A stretch of 64,000 bases of DNA from an uncultured Pseudomonadota bacterium (GTDB lineage: Bacteria > Pseudomonadota > Gammaproteobacteria > Steroidobacterales > Steroidobacteraceae). Positions 40,960 through 50,059 of this stretch are shown here, one piece after another (within the stretch, counting starts at the first letter, position 1; each line of letters begins with the position of its first letter). The position numbers and the translations under genes were made by a program. Location of the stretch: positions 62,001 through 126,000 of the forward strand of contig CAIRLC010000022.1 of NCBI GenBank assembly GCA_903879335.1, written 5' to 3'. Below the pieces are notes generated by a model, which was given only the letters and a program-made list of their open reading frames with translations, was not told where the DNA came from and searched no databases.

Positions 40960-42378
40960 ATGCTGAAATCCGTCCTGCAATTAAAGCTTGGTCAGCGGCA
41001 CGCCATGACTCCGCAACTCCAGCAAGCGATTCGGTTGCTGCAGTTGTCAGCCATCGAATTGCAGCAGTCCGTCCGTGAGACCTTGGCTGAGAACGTGATG
41101 CTTGAGCTTGAGGATGGGGGCGACGAACTTGAACTGCCCACGGTGACGGAAACCGCTGCAGTCAAGGAAGCGGCGGTGCAGCCAGAAATCGAAATCGATT
41201 CAGCTGAAGATCGATGGTCCGATACTCATGGCGAGTCCGGTGCCGCCGACCGGCCGTGGTCAGAAGACGATCGACTGCCAGAATTTGCCGACGAAACCGG
41301 CGGTAGTTTGCAGGAACACCTGCTAGAGCAGTTGCTTTTGGCGCGCCTGAGCCCCTTGGATCTAGCCATTGGACGGGTCATCATCGATTCGATCAATGAC
41401 GATGGTTATTTGCTGGAGCCCTTGGAAACGCTCGCAGAGATCCTTCGACCAGCATTTGAGGTTTCGTTGACCCAAATTGAAGCGGTCCTTCGCACCATCC
41501 AGCTGTTTGATCCGGCGGGCGTGGCTGCGCGAACGGTCGGCGAATGCATCGAGCTTCAACTGGCGCAACTAGACCCGCGCACCCCGGGATTACTGACTGC
41601 AATTGAGGCCGTGCGCGACTATCTTCCGGCCATCGCTGCCGGGGATCATTCGGCACTACGCCGGCAACTGGCAGTCACCGCAGATGAATTAGCCAACGCC
41701 TTGGCGCTCATCCGAGCAAGCCACCCTCGCCCCGGCAGCGCCTTTCATAGGCGGCCGTCAGACTACGTCGTCCCCGATGTGGTGGTCCGGCGACGTGGCG
41801 CGAGTTGGGCCGTTGAACTCAATTCTGGAGCCGTACCCAAGCTGCGCGTGAACCCGGAATACGCGCCACTCGTCACTGCAGACCACCCGGCAATGAGGGC
41901 GCAGCTTCAGGAAGCTCGCTGGCTGATCAAAAGTATCGATATGCGCAACGAGACCCTACTCAAGGTCGCTCGGACAATCGTTAACCGCCAAACCGCATTT
42001 CTGGACCAAGGCGAGGAAGCCATGGTGCCACTCGTGCTCCGCGAGGTCGCCGAGACCGTTGAGATGCATGAATCGACGATATCTCGGGTGACGACGGGCA
42101 AATACATGCTCACGCCCCGTGGAATGTTTGAATTTCGTCACTTTTTTTCAAGCCATGTTGCGGCTGCGGATGGTACTGAGGTGTCATCGACCGCAATTAG
42201 GGCCAAGATAAAGAAACTGATCGCTGGAGAATCTGCGGATAACCCCCTATCAGACAGTCGGATCGCCGAATTATTGGCGACTGACGGGGCTAAGGTCGCA
42301 AGGCGAACCGTAGCCAAGTATCGCGAGGCGATGAAAATCGCCCCGTCGAGTGAGCGCCGAACGGTGCTCGGACGTTGA
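40960..42378 (+). CDS. rpoN: RNA polymerase sigma-54 factor RpoN
   Basis: RpoN directs RNA polymerase to -24/-12 promoters that need enhancer-binding activators. The N-terminal 'LQLKLGQRHAMTPQLQQAIRLLQLS' type region binds activators, an acidic stretch follows (about residues 45-110), and the C-terminal RpoN box 'ARRTVAKYRE' is intact. I choose the ATG at 40960 (472 residues), where the family begins; the frame is open upstream into lptB without conserved sequence. Confidence 0.97.
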   Translation: MLKSVLQLKLGQRHAMTPQLQQAIRLLQLSAIELQQSVRETLAENVMLELEDGGDELELPTVTETAAVKEAAVQPEIEIDSAEDRWSDTHGESGAADRPWSEDDRLPEFADETGGSLQEHLLEQLLLARLSPLDLAIGRVIIDSINDDGYLLEPLETLAEILRPAFEVSLTQIEAVLRTIQLFDPAGVAARTVGECIELQLAQLDPRTPGLLTAIEAVRDYLPAIAAGDHSALRRQLAVTADELANALALIRASHPRPGSAFHRRPSDYVVPDVVVRRRGASWAVELNSGAVPKLRVNPEYAPLVTADHPAMRAQLQEARWLIKSIDMRNETLLKVARTIVNRQTAFLDQGEEAMVPLVLREVAETVEMHESTISRVTTGKYMLTPRGMFEFRHFFSSHVAAADGTEVSSTAIRAKIKKLIAGESADNPLSDSRIAELLATDGAKVARRTVAKYREAMKIAPSSERRTVLGR

Positions 42379-42407
42379 TTGAAGAAGTTGGATTAAGGAG
42401 TACGACT

Positions 42408-42722
42408 ATGCAGCTGACTCTGACCGGACACCATCTAGAAATCACCGAATCCTTGCGCAGCTACTTGGAAAAGAAGCTGGACAAAGTTGTTCGCCACTTT
42501 GATCAGGTCATAGACGTGCACTGCACTCTCACCGTCGAAAAGTTGACGCATCGTGCCGAAGCCACTCTGCATGTGCCTGGTGGTGCCATCCATGCTGATG
42601 CCGCCGAGGGCCACATGTATGCCGCGATTGACGCACTGACGGACAAGTTGGACCGGCTCGTCAAAAAGCATAAGGAAAAGAAGAACGACCACCACGCCTC
42701 GGAGGTCATTCGCGGGCAGTGA
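42408..42722 (+). CDS. hpf: Ribosome hibernation promoting factor HPF (short form)
   Basis: Short HPF binds the ribosome decoding region and helps form inactive 100S ribosomes in resting cells. The 104-residue protein begins 'MQLTLTGHHLEITESLRSYL' and shows the beta-alpha pattern of the family, with a basic 'LVKKHKEKKND' end. The ATG at 42408 has AAGGAG 8 bases upstream, so the longer frame from 42375 is not used. Next in relatives comes ptsN, which is missing here. Confidence 0.95.
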   Translation: MQLTLTGHHLEITESLRSYLEKKLDKVVRHFDQVIDVHCTLTVEKLTHRAEATLHVPGGAIHADAAEGHMYAAIDALTDKLDRLVKKHKEKKNDHHASEVIRGQ

Positions 42723-42766
42723 AGGCACCGGGGGACTCCCACCACCGGCTCTGAAACCTTACCATC

Positions 42767-42795
42767 GTGCTGGCGGGCATAGGGTCCGCCAGCAC
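42767..42795 (+). terminator. Inverted repeat between hpf and rapZ
   Basis: GTGCTGGCGG (42767-42776) pairs perfectly with CCGCCAGCAC (42786-42795) across a 9-base loop. No T run follows. It lies 17 bases before the rapZ ATG, so it may end or stabilise the rpoN-hpf message or affect rapZ translation. Confidence 0.5.
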
Positions 42796-42812
42796 GACGG
42801 GCAGCGATATTC

Positions 42813-43679
42813 ATGCGACTCATCATCGTCAGTGGACTCTCCGGGTCCGGCAAAAGCATTGCGCTTAACATGCTCGAGGACCTGGGCTGGTTCTGTACGG
42901 ACAATATTCCTGCGGGTTTACTGAATTCATTTATCAGTCATGCATTGCAGCGTCCCGGCGATTTATACGAAAAAGTCGCCGTTGGACTGGACGCACGCAA
43001 TGACCCTAAAGATATCGCCGAGGTTCCAGCCATGCTGCTCGGCCTGCGACGCAGCGGCATCCAATGTGAACTGATTTACCTGTCGGCGGATGCCGAGACC
43101 TTATTGCGCCGTTATGGAGAAACTCGGCGTCGACACCCTCTGGTGCGCGACGGCTTAGATTTGCGCGGCGCGATCGGCGAAGAGTTGACGTTGTTGGATC
43201 CGTTGACCGATGGCGCCGACTTGGTCATCGATACGACGCGATCCAGCGTTCACCAATTACGCGAACAAATCCGTGCCCGCGTAGAACCCCGCACGCGCGG
43301 GCGCTTGTCGATCATGTTCGAATCTTTCGGCTACAAGCATGGGATTCCTGGCGGCGCCGATTTCGTCTTTGACGCGCGTACCCTACCGAATCCTTACTGG
43401 GTACCGGCGCTTCGGACCCAAAATGGGCGGGATCCAGATGTGATCGCTTTTCTGTCGGCCGAGCCTGAAGTGCGCACGTTGCTGCAGGACATCACGCAGT
43501 TCATAGAACGACGCATTCCTCTGTACGAAACCAACAATAGGGCATACCTCACGGTTTCTGTCGGCTGCACAGGCGGCCAGCATCGGTCAGTCTACCTCGT
43601 CGAGCGATTGGCCGAGCATTTCCAAACCCGTCACCCAAGTGTTGTGGCGCGTCACTCGTCGTTAGACAAAAAGGACTGA
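42813..43679 (+). CDS. rapZ: RNase adapter / nucleotide-binding protein RapZ
   Basis: In E. coli RapZ guides RNase E to the small RNA GlmZ and so controls glucosamine-6-phosphate synthesis for the cell wall. The 288-residue protein has Walker A GLSGSGKS at residues 8-15, then 'ALNMLEDLGWFCTDNIP', and the C-terminal 'VSVGCTGGQHRSVYLVERLA' motif. All family marks are complete. The 3' end overlaps the convergent patatin gene by 28 nt. Confidence 0.97.
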   Translation: MRLIIVSGLSGSGKSIALNMLEDLGWFCTDNIPAGLLNSFISHALQRPGDLYEKVAVGLDARNDPKDIAEVPAMLLGLRRSGIQCELIYLSADAETLLRRYGETRRRHPLVRDGLDLRGAIGEELTLLDPLTDGADLVIDTTRSSVHQLREQIRARVEPRTRGRLSIMFESFGYKHGIPGGADFVFDARTLPNPYWVPALRTQNGRDPDVIAFLSAEPEVRTLLQDITQFIERRIPLYETNNRAYLTVSVGCTGGQHRSVYLVERLAEHFQTRHPSVVARHSSLDKKD

Positions 43680-44809
43680 ATCGCCTGACGGTTGGCCATT
43701 GCATCCGCGTAGCCGAGCGCGATCAACTGACGGGCATAGCCGCCATCAAAAAGTAGGTAACTCAATAAGTGGCGGCCGCCGCGATTGGCGGCACCCAGAA
43801 ACCGCATCAGCAGGCGTACCGCGAAGGGCATCGTGGCTGCATGATGCGAGACAAGCTCACTGGGATCCGTCGTTGGCTCGATGAGCAAGGTCCGAATTTG
43901 GCGTAACCCGCTTAAGGCTTCCCCGGCATTCTCGATGAGACGATTTTCACGGTCGATACGCGCGATTTCCTCGGGCAGCGATGTCATAAACAATGTGTCG
44001 AGCATGAATCCGAAGATTTGACCAAAGCTCGGCTGTGCAACGCCCCCGGAAATCCCTAATGAGGCTTGGGGCGGGTGTGCACGAACCCCAATGACCAACA
44101 CCCGATCAGCGCCGAGATTGATTGCTGGCGCCAAAGGCTCGCTCTGGCGCATCGCACCATCCCCATAGTAGCCATCGTCCAACCAAATGGCGGGAAACAG
44201 AAACGGCACTGCCGAACTCGCCATAAGATGGTCGAAGCTCAGATCCGTGGGTGTTCCGCCTGACCACCCTGGGAACGTCGTCGTGGCGCCCTCCCGACTC
44301 ATGTAATACGCGTGGGCCCGACTTCCACCGTAGGGAGAAGCCATCACTGCCAATGCATCCAGCCTATTGGATTGCAATGCCTGCTGCACACGCGCGAAAT
44401 TGATGTGGGACTCGAGCGTGACTCGCAAGGGCTGATTATCGAATAAGGAACTGGGCGGTCGCGTCAATGCTCCACCTGTAAATAAGGCGCCAAGCCATCG
44501 CAGACCCGCGCCCATCACCGCCACCAAGTCGTTGCGCCACACTTGATCGACTTTGAAGTGGCTCCAGAAGCGTTCAAGCGTAGCGGCGCCTTCTCGAAAG
44601 CGGCCCGCATGGCCCGCCAAAATCGTTCCGATGATCGCGCCTGCAGATGTGCCGCAAATAATACGAAAGGGTAAAGGCGCATCGTCCGGCAGGAGTTCAG
44701 CGATCGCCTTGATCACGCCTACCTGATACGCGCCACGGGCACCGCCACCCGTGAGCACCAGTGCGCGCCGCGGTTGTCCAGTACGAAATTCGGCCTGACA
44801 TGACGTCAT
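43652..44809 (-). CDS. Patatin-like phospholipase
   Basis: This 385-residue protein has the patatin fold that hydrolyses acyl chains of lipids with a Ser-Asp dyad. The oxyanion loop is 'LTGGGARGAYQVG' (about residues 19-31), the nucleophile Ser55 lies in GTSAG (53-57), and the Asp is in 'YYGDGAMRQ'. No signal peptide is seen, so it is probably cytoplasmic or membrane-associated. Its substrate is unknown. It is divergent from the peroxiredoxin gene. Confidence 0.92.
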   Translation of the reverse strand: MTSCQAEFRTGQPRRALVLTGGGARGAYQVGVIKAIAELLPDDAPLPFRIICGTSAGAIIGTILAGHAGRFREGAATLERFWSHFKVDQVWRNDLVAVMGAGLRWLGALFTGGALTRPPSSLFDNQPLRVTLESHINFARVQQALQSNRLDALAVMASPYGGSRAHAYYMSREGATTTFPGWSGGTPTDLSFDHLMASSAVPFLFPAIWLDDGYYGDGAMRQSEPLAPAINLGADRVLVIGVRAHPPQASLGISGGVAQPSFGQIFGFMLDTLFMTSLPEEIARIDRENRLIENAGEALSGLRQIRTLLIEPTTDPSELVSHHAATMPFAVRLLMRFLGAANRGGRHLLSYLLFDGGYARQLIALGYADAMANRQAIQSFLSNDE

Positions 44810-44870
44810 GCTGCCATTATGCCTCTAGAGGCCGTACGATTAGTCCTCCAACTCCTCAAGGTCCATTCCC

Positions 44871-45428
44871 ATGCGCACGTCCCTGATCGCGACCGGACTC
44901 CTCACCATTCTGGCCGCAACCGCATCGCTCGTGACTACGCGGACCCAAGCGGCGCCGCCCGCCGTCGGTGCTGCAGCGCCCGCGTTCTCCCTGGAGGACC
45001 AGAAAGGGGAAACGCATAAGCTGGCAGACTTCCGAGGCAGTTGGGTCGTCCTTTATTTTTATCCAAAAGATGGCACACCGGGCTGTACAACTGAGGCCTG
45101 TGCGCTGCGCGACAACATTTTTGCGTTTAAGCGCGCCGGCGCCACTATTCTCGGCATCAGCGTCGATGACGTCGCCTCACACAAGGCGTTCGCCGCCAAA
45201 CATTCGTTGCCCTTTACCCTACTTGCGGACCCCACGAAGCAAACCGCGCGTGACTACGGCGTGTTGGTGAAAATGCTGGGCGTGTTCGAACTCGCGCAAC
45301 GGGACACATTCCTCATTGACCCACAAGGCCGCATTGCCCGCCATTGGGCGAACGTGGACCCAAAGGACCATTCGGACATGGTGCTGAAAGAATTGCTCGC
45401 GCTGCAAGCACCGAAGCCAGCGGGCTAA
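44871..45428 (+). CDS. Exported peroxiredoxin of Bcp/PrxQ type
   Basis: PrxQ enzymes reduce peroxides through an active-site Cys. Here the motif 'DGTPGCTTEACALRD' has the peroxidatic Cys72 and the resolving Cys77 five residues later, as in PrxQ. Residues 1-28 form a signal peptide ending in 'TRTQAAPP', so the protein is likely periplasmic, whereas E. coli Bcp is cytoplasmic. The 185-residue size fits a leader plus one AhpC/TSA domain. Confidence 0.92.
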   Translation: MRTSLIATGLLTILAATASLVTTRTQAAPPAVGAAAPAFSLEDQKGETHKLADFRGSWVVLYFYPKDGTPGCTTEACALRDNIFAFKRAGATILGISVDDVASHKAFAAKHSLPFTLLADPTKQTARDYGVLVKMLGVFELAQRDTFLIDPQGRIARHWANVDPKDHSDMVLKELLALQAPKPAG

Positions 45429-45463
45429 AAGAGCTGCACTTTTAGGGCTGGTAGTGACCGGTT

Positions 45464-45492
45464 CCTCGCGCTGCGCCCGGCGCAGCGTGAGG
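45464..45492. terminator. Strong GC hairpin between convergent genes
   Basis: CCTCGCGCTGCGCC (45464-45477) pairs with GGCGCAGCGTGAGG (45479-45492) with one G-T wobble, and a very small loop after fraying. It lies between the convergent peroxiredoxin and VWA genes. No T run is present, so the terminator call is tentative. Confidence 0.45.
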
Positions 45493-45530
45493 TGGCAGTC
45501 AACTACAGCCGACCCGTCTCGCGTAAACGA

Positions 45531-46715
45531 TCAACGGGCGTTCAATACTCGCGTGGCTCGCTCCAAGCCAGCTGGCGTCAGTGGATACATCCTCTGTTCG
45601 AGCAATTTCCGCACGATACCGACTGAAGAAGTCTGCTCCCAATACCTTTCAGGCTGAGGGTTTAACCACGCAAAGCGTGGGAATGCAGCCATTAATCGCC
45701 CCATCCAAACGGCTCCAGACTCTTCGTTCCAGTGCTCTACACTGCCGCCCGGCTGGATAATTTCATAAGGGCCCATGGTTGCATCGCCAACAAAAATCAC
45801 TCGGTAATCCGGGCCATACGTTCGAAGAAGTTCTTGTGTTGGAATCCGTTGCTGGTGACGGCGTCGATTGTCTTTCCACAGGCTTTCATAAATAAAATTA
45901 TGAAAGTAGTAATGCTCTAGATGCCTGAATTCAGTACGCGCCGCGCTGAATAGCTCTTCCGTCACTTTAACGTGATCATCCATCGAACCGCCGACATCCA
46001 AGAAAAGTAGAACTTTTACGGAATTGTGCCTTTCCGGCCTCAGCTTCAGATCCAACCAACCGGCATTACGTGCGGTAGCCTGAATCGTCCCATCAAGATC
46101 CAGTTCTTCAGCAGCGCCCTCGCGTGCGAAGCGACGCAAGCGCCGCAGCGCAATTTGCAGGTTGCGCGTTCCGAGCTCCAATGAATCATCGAAATTGCGG
46201 AATTCTCGCCGATCCCACACCTTGATAGCACTGCGCTGCCGAGAACTTTCCTGCCCAATACGCACGCCTTCGGGGTTATAGCCGTAGGCTCCGAAGGGCG
46301 ACCGACCCGCAGTACCTACCCATTTATTACCGCCCTGATGCCGCTCTTTCTGATCTTTCAAGCGCTGCTTGAGCGCCTCCATGACTTGCTCTAAACCACC
46401 AAGCGCTTCAATCTTTGCTTTCTCTTCGGGTGAAATCTGTAATTCGGCTAGTTTTCTCAACCAATCTTCGGGAATGTCTGCCCCGACGAGCATATCGAGT
46501 AGCGACTCAAGACCGGAGAAATGGGCGGAAAACACGCGATCGAACCGATCGTAGAACCGCTCGTCTTTAACGAGAATGGTGCGAGCTAATCCGTAAAAAT
46601 CGTCCACCGAGTGGTCAGCTATGCCCGCTTTGAGCGCTTCTAAAAGCGCAAGGTACTCCGTGACCGACACCGGTATACCGGCATCACGAAGTTGAGTGAT
46701 GAAGCGAACAAGCAC
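45531..46715 (-). CDS. VWA domain protein of CoxE type
   Basis: This 394-residue protein belongs to the CoxE-like von Willebrand A family, which works with a MoxR ATPase in metal insertion or complex assembly. The metal-ion site is seen as 'LLFLDVGGSMDDH', a DxGxS variant usual in this family. 'LEHYYFHNFIYESLW' is a further family motif. It lies 12 bases after the MoxR ATPase and is clearly its partner. The target is unknown. Confidence 0.88.
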   Translation of the reverse strand: MLVRFITQLRDAGIPVSVTEYLALLEALKAGIADHSVDDFYGLARTILVKDERFYDRFDRVFSAHFSGLESLLDMLVGADIPEDWLRKLAELQISPEEKAKIEALGGLEQVMEALKQRLKDQKERHQGGNKWVGTAGRSPFGAYGYNPEGVRIGQESSRQRSAIKVWDRREFRNFDDSLELGTRNLQIALRRLRRFAREGAAEELDLDGTIQATARNAGWLDLKLRPERHNSVKVLLFLDVGGSMDDHVKVTEELFSAARTEFRHLEHYYFHNFIYESLWKDNRRRHQQRIPTQELLRTYGPDYRVIFVGDATMGPYEIIQPGGSVEHWNEESGAVWMGRLMAAFPRFAWLNPQPERYWEQTSSVGIVRKLLEQRMYPLTPAGLERATRVLNAR

Positions 46716-46727
46716 CAGACGAGGCTC

Positions 46728-47582
46728 TTAACGGGTCGTGCGTCGATGCATAAAGACCAACTGCTCAAACAAGTGAATGTCTTGTTCGTTTTTAAGGAGT
46801 GCGCCGTATAAAGGTGGGATTGTGGCTTTGCCATCAGTCGCGCGCAGAGCCTCCGGTGCGATATCTTCAGCCAGCAGCAACTTCAACCAATCAAGCAACT
46901 CAGAAGTCGATGGCTTTTTCTTGAGTCCCGGAACTTCACGAATTCGATAGAAAGCAGTGAGCGATTCGGCCAATAACTCTTTCTTGATGCCCGGAAAGTG
47001 TACGTCCACAATTTGCCGCATCGTCTGTTCGTCCGGAAATCGGATGTAATGGAAAAAACACCGGCGCAAAAATGCATCCGGCAATTCTTTTTCATTGTTA
47101 CTGGTGATCACGATGATCGGTCGATGACGCGCACGCACCAACTCACGCGTCTCATAAACATAGAATTCCATACGATCGATTTCGCGTAATAAATCATTCG
47201 GAAACTCAATGTCGGCTTTATCAATCTCATCAATCAATAGAACTGGCTGGACTTCACTGCAAAACGCTTCCCAAAGACGTCCTTTCACAATGTAATTGCC
47301 GATGTCATGCACTCGCGCATCGCCTAATTGCGAATCCCGCAATCGCGAGACGGCATCGTATTCGTAGAGTCCTTGCTGAGCTTTTGTAGTCGACTTCACG
47401 TGCCATTCGTAAAGTGGGCGTCCTAGAAACCCAGCAATTTCCTCAGCCAATTGAGTCTTACCGGTTCCCGGCTCGCCTTTAATCAACAGCGGACGACCGA
47501 GCGTGACGGCGGCAGCAACCGCCATGGACAGGTCTTCAGTGGCTACATAGCGTTGGGTTCCGACAAAGCGTTCGTTCTGCAT
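46728..47582 (-). CDS. MoxR family AAA+ ATPase
   Basis: MoxR ATPases act as chaperones with VWA proteins. Walker A GEPGTGKT is at residues 36-43, Walker B reads 'VLLIDEIDKAD', and sensor 1 'PIIVITSNNEKELPDAFLRRCFF' carries the arginine finger region. I choose the ATG at 47582 (284 residues), where the family begins; a longer frame to 47666 runs into the acylase gene. It lies between the acylase and its VWA partner on the same strand. Confidence 0.92.
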   Translation of the reverse strand: MQNERFVGTQRYVATEDLSMAVAAAVTLGRPLLIKGEPGTGKTQLAEEIAGFLGRPLYEWHVKSTTKAQQGLYEYDAVSRLRDSQLGDARVHDIGNYIVKGRLWEAFCSEVQPVLLIDEIDKADIEFPNDLLREIDRMEFYVYETRELVRARHRPIIVITSNNEKELPDAFLRRCFFHYIRFPDEQTMRQIVDVHFPGIKKELLAESLTAFYRIREVPGLKKKPSTSELLDWLKLLLAEDIAPEALRATDGKATIPPLYGALLKNEQDIHLFEQLVFMHRRTTR

Positions 47583-47596
47583 GACTACGGAATCCT

Positions 47597-49969
47597 TCAG
47601 GGCGCTAGAACAATTTTGTGTTCGGTCGGTCCAGGTAAAAAGGGCGCCGCCAATCCCTTCGTCCAATTCTCATGACCTGCTCGGTAATACGGGGACATCG
47701 GATGCCCGCTCTGTCCGGCAGGCATCATGAAGTAGCCTTCCGATTCGTGCCCCGGTGAAACCGCAAAGCGCTCGGATGCTCCGAAATGCTGGCCCTGAAC
47801 CCTAGGCATGTCTTCATCACCCGGCAGTGATTCGGGTGGGATATCCGCCAAATCAGCTAGAGCGGGGACGGCAATCGATAGCGGATGTCTGATGTGCACT
47901 CGATTTGCTTTACCCCAAGTGCATTCAGCCAATTTGGCGCACTCGGCTGGTAATTCATTGAGCATGGCGTCGGCGGCGCTTAACAAGAATGCGCGCCAAT
48001 CGCTTGAGCCGGTCGGCAGCAAGTGCGCGGGGCGTGTCGTCACCAAGGACCATAGGGGGCCCTCAAAAGATGGCGGTGCTCGGAACGCAAATCCGGCGTT
48101 TTTCTCCCGCGCGGGAGCGACGAGCGCTGCATATTCGCGTCGCTCAACCTCTTCTCGCCAACTACGTACCAAGCGATAAGCGGGATCGTCGACACCCGCC
48201 CGACCGGTCCACAGCTTCAAAGTTTTCAAAAGATCTGCGCGACGCGGCTGCCCTTCCAAGGCTGAATCGTCGAGGATCGTGATGAGCAGATCCTTCCATC
48301 GGGTCAGGAATCGGGCTTGGTCATCCAGCTGGACAGCCAACATGTCAGCGGGACGCAACCCATCCTGCTTCGCAGCCAAGTCGTCGAGGATTTGGCGAGC
48401 GCGGGCCCCGCGATCATAGCCTCCATCGCCAATCCTCAGCAGCGCCTCACCACCCACCACGCGCGTGTTCGCGGTCGCCAGGGCACCCGCAACTGGATCT
48501 TGAATACAAGGATGATCCGTCGGGTCGAGCCAACCTTCAAAGCCTGCCGCAGGATCGTTCGACAGGCGAACGTCTCGAACAACGTCTCGCCGCTTTGGAA
48601 TTTGACCGGCAATCGTCCAGGCAATATGTCCGTCTCGATCTCCGACAACGAAATTTTGCGCCGGGATGCCCGCATGAACCGCAACATTAAGCGCAGCTTC
48701 AATATTCGGCGCGCGGTCCAATTCGATCATGCTGAAATTGACCGCAGATGGATCATGCGCCGTCCACTGCAGGGCCAATGCACGGCCCTTGCCGTCGTGA
48801 CCAATGATGGGTCCCCAACGGGTGGTCTGTACGTCCAATTCCTCGGTCGGAGCGCCACGAACGACAATACGTTCCTTCGCGTGGCCGATCGGCTCAGATC
48901 CTTCGGCGGTTAGATAACGCGTTGCGTTTTGCGGATCTGGGACCAGCGTCACCAGTTCCTGATAGTCCCCATAACTATTCGTGAAGCCCCAAGCGACATG
49001 TCCATTGCTACCCGCCACGATCGCTGGCGCTCCAGGCAAGGTGACGCCCGTGATATCTGCGCTCGCGCCGTCGGGCGCGGTCCACCGTACTCGGGCGCGG
49101 TACCACGTATTCGGAACCCGTAAGCCAAGATGCATATCGTTGGCAATCAAGGCCGCCCCGTTAATCGTGCGCTGGCCAGACACGGCCCAATTATTACTTC
49201 CTGTGATCGGCGGACGACCTCTCGAGCGGCTCGCGTCATCCGAATCGGCCGGTACGGTATGCCGTAAATCAAACTCTTCTGCTGTAGGGATAGTCGGCGT
49301 CAGTGCCGGGGTATGGTCCAAGGTACCATCCCAATCCGGAGTTTCAGCCTTGAGAAAACGAACCACAGCCTCCGGTAGAGCATCCGCTAAAAGAGCGCGC
49401 TGTACCTTCGTGTGCGCGTCGGGGTCCTGCAACTGCAAGAACATCGCCAGAACGCACAACACGGAGTCTTCGGCCCGCCAAGGTTCCGGGTTTGCATTGA
49501 GCAGCAAATACTCAAAAGGTCGCGTTCTCAGTGAGCTCATCCCCGCGTTCACCCCAGCTGCATAGGCGTCCATGAGCAAGCGCTGCTCAACACTGGAGTG
49601 CGCAACCACGTTGCGGGCGACTGAACGCAGGCGATGGATACGAAGGGAACGATCCGTCTGAACGGTACCAGCACCGAGCAATGCCGACAGCTCGCCGGCC
49701 GCCGCGCGCCGCATCAGATCCATTTGAAAGAAACGGTCTTGTCCGTGCGCGTAGCCAAGTCCGTAGGCGACATCCGGGCGCGACGACCCTGTAATCGTCA
49801 CGGCGCCCACCGCATCACGCTCAATCGACGTGGTCGAGAGAATACCCCGAGCACGAATGTGCCCATCGAGTGCCGGCAAACTTCCGCGCAACAACAGCGT
49901 GCCCGCGACCGAACTGGCTATGAGCACGCCTAAAACGATCAGCGCGACCCGGATGATGATCTTCTGCAT
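47597..49969 (-). CDS. Penicillin acylase family (Ntn-hydrolase S45) protein
   Basis: Family members are exported amidases such as penicillin or homoserine-lactone acylases that split themselves into two chains. The nucleophile Ser is expected at about residue 258 in 'ITGSNNWAVSGQRT', right after the cleavage Gly. An N-terminal membrane segment or signal (about residues 5-27) points to the periplasm. The 790-residue length is normal. Substrate cannot be told; acyl-homoserine lactone is one option. The ATG at 49969 is chosen because it starts the leader; a longer frame to 50050 does not match. Confidence 0.9.
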   Translation of the reverse strand: MQKIIIRVALIVLGVLIASSVAGTLLLRGSLPALDGHIRARGILSTTSIERDAVGAVTITGSSRPDVAYGLGYAHGQDRFFQMDLMRRAAAGELSALLGAGTVQTDRSLRIHRLRSVARNVVAHSSVEQRLLMDAYAAGVNAGMSSLRTRPFEYLLLNANPEPWRAEDSVLCVLAMFLQLQDPDAHTKVQRALLADALPEAVVRFLKAETPDWDGTLDHTPALTPTIPTAEEFDLRHTVPADSDDASRSRGRPPITGSNNWAVSGQRTINGAALIANDMHLGLRVPNTWYRARVRWTAPDGASADITGVTLPGAPAIVAGSNGHVAWGFTNSYGDYQELVTLVPDPQNATRYLTAEGSEPIGHAKERIVVRGAPTEELDVQTTRWGPIIGHDGKGRALALQWTAHDPSAVNFSMIELDRAPNIEAALNVAVHAGIPAQNFVVGDRDGHIAWTIAGQIPKRRDVVRDVRLSNDPAAGFEGWLDPTDHPCIQDPVAGALATANTRVVGGEALLRIGDGGYDRGARARQILDDLAAKQDGLRPADMLAVQLDDQARFLTRWKDLLITILDDSALEGQPRRADLLKTLKLWTGRAGVDDPAYRLVRSWREEVERREYAALVAPAREKNAGFAFRAPPSFEGPLWSLVTTRPAHLLPTGSSDWRAFLLSAADAMLNELPAECAKLAECTWGKANRVHIRHPLSIAVPALADLADIPPESLPGDEDMPRVQGQHFGASERFAVSPGHESEGYFMMPAGQSGHPMSPYYRAGHENWTKGLAAPFLPGPTEHKIVLAP

Positions 49970-50028
49970 AGATGCTCGACCGAAACAGGGGTCCCCATCC
50001 TCGCCGCTCCGGCCCCGGCGAGCAAGTC

Positions 50029-50048
50029 GTTGGGGCTCACGCCCCAAC
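50029..50048 (-). terminator. Hairpin after pyk
   Basis: GTTGGGGC (50029-50036) pairs with GCCCCAAC (50041-50048) across four bases. It lies 12 bases after the pyk stop on the minus strand. The T run is missing, so it is a weak or partial terminator before the acylase gene. Confidence 0.5.
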
Positions 50049-50059
50049 AATCAGTTCAC

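Noticed and set aside
48317..48913. 198-codon plus-strand frame
   Set aside because: It lies opposite the acylase gene, which is continuous and well conserved.
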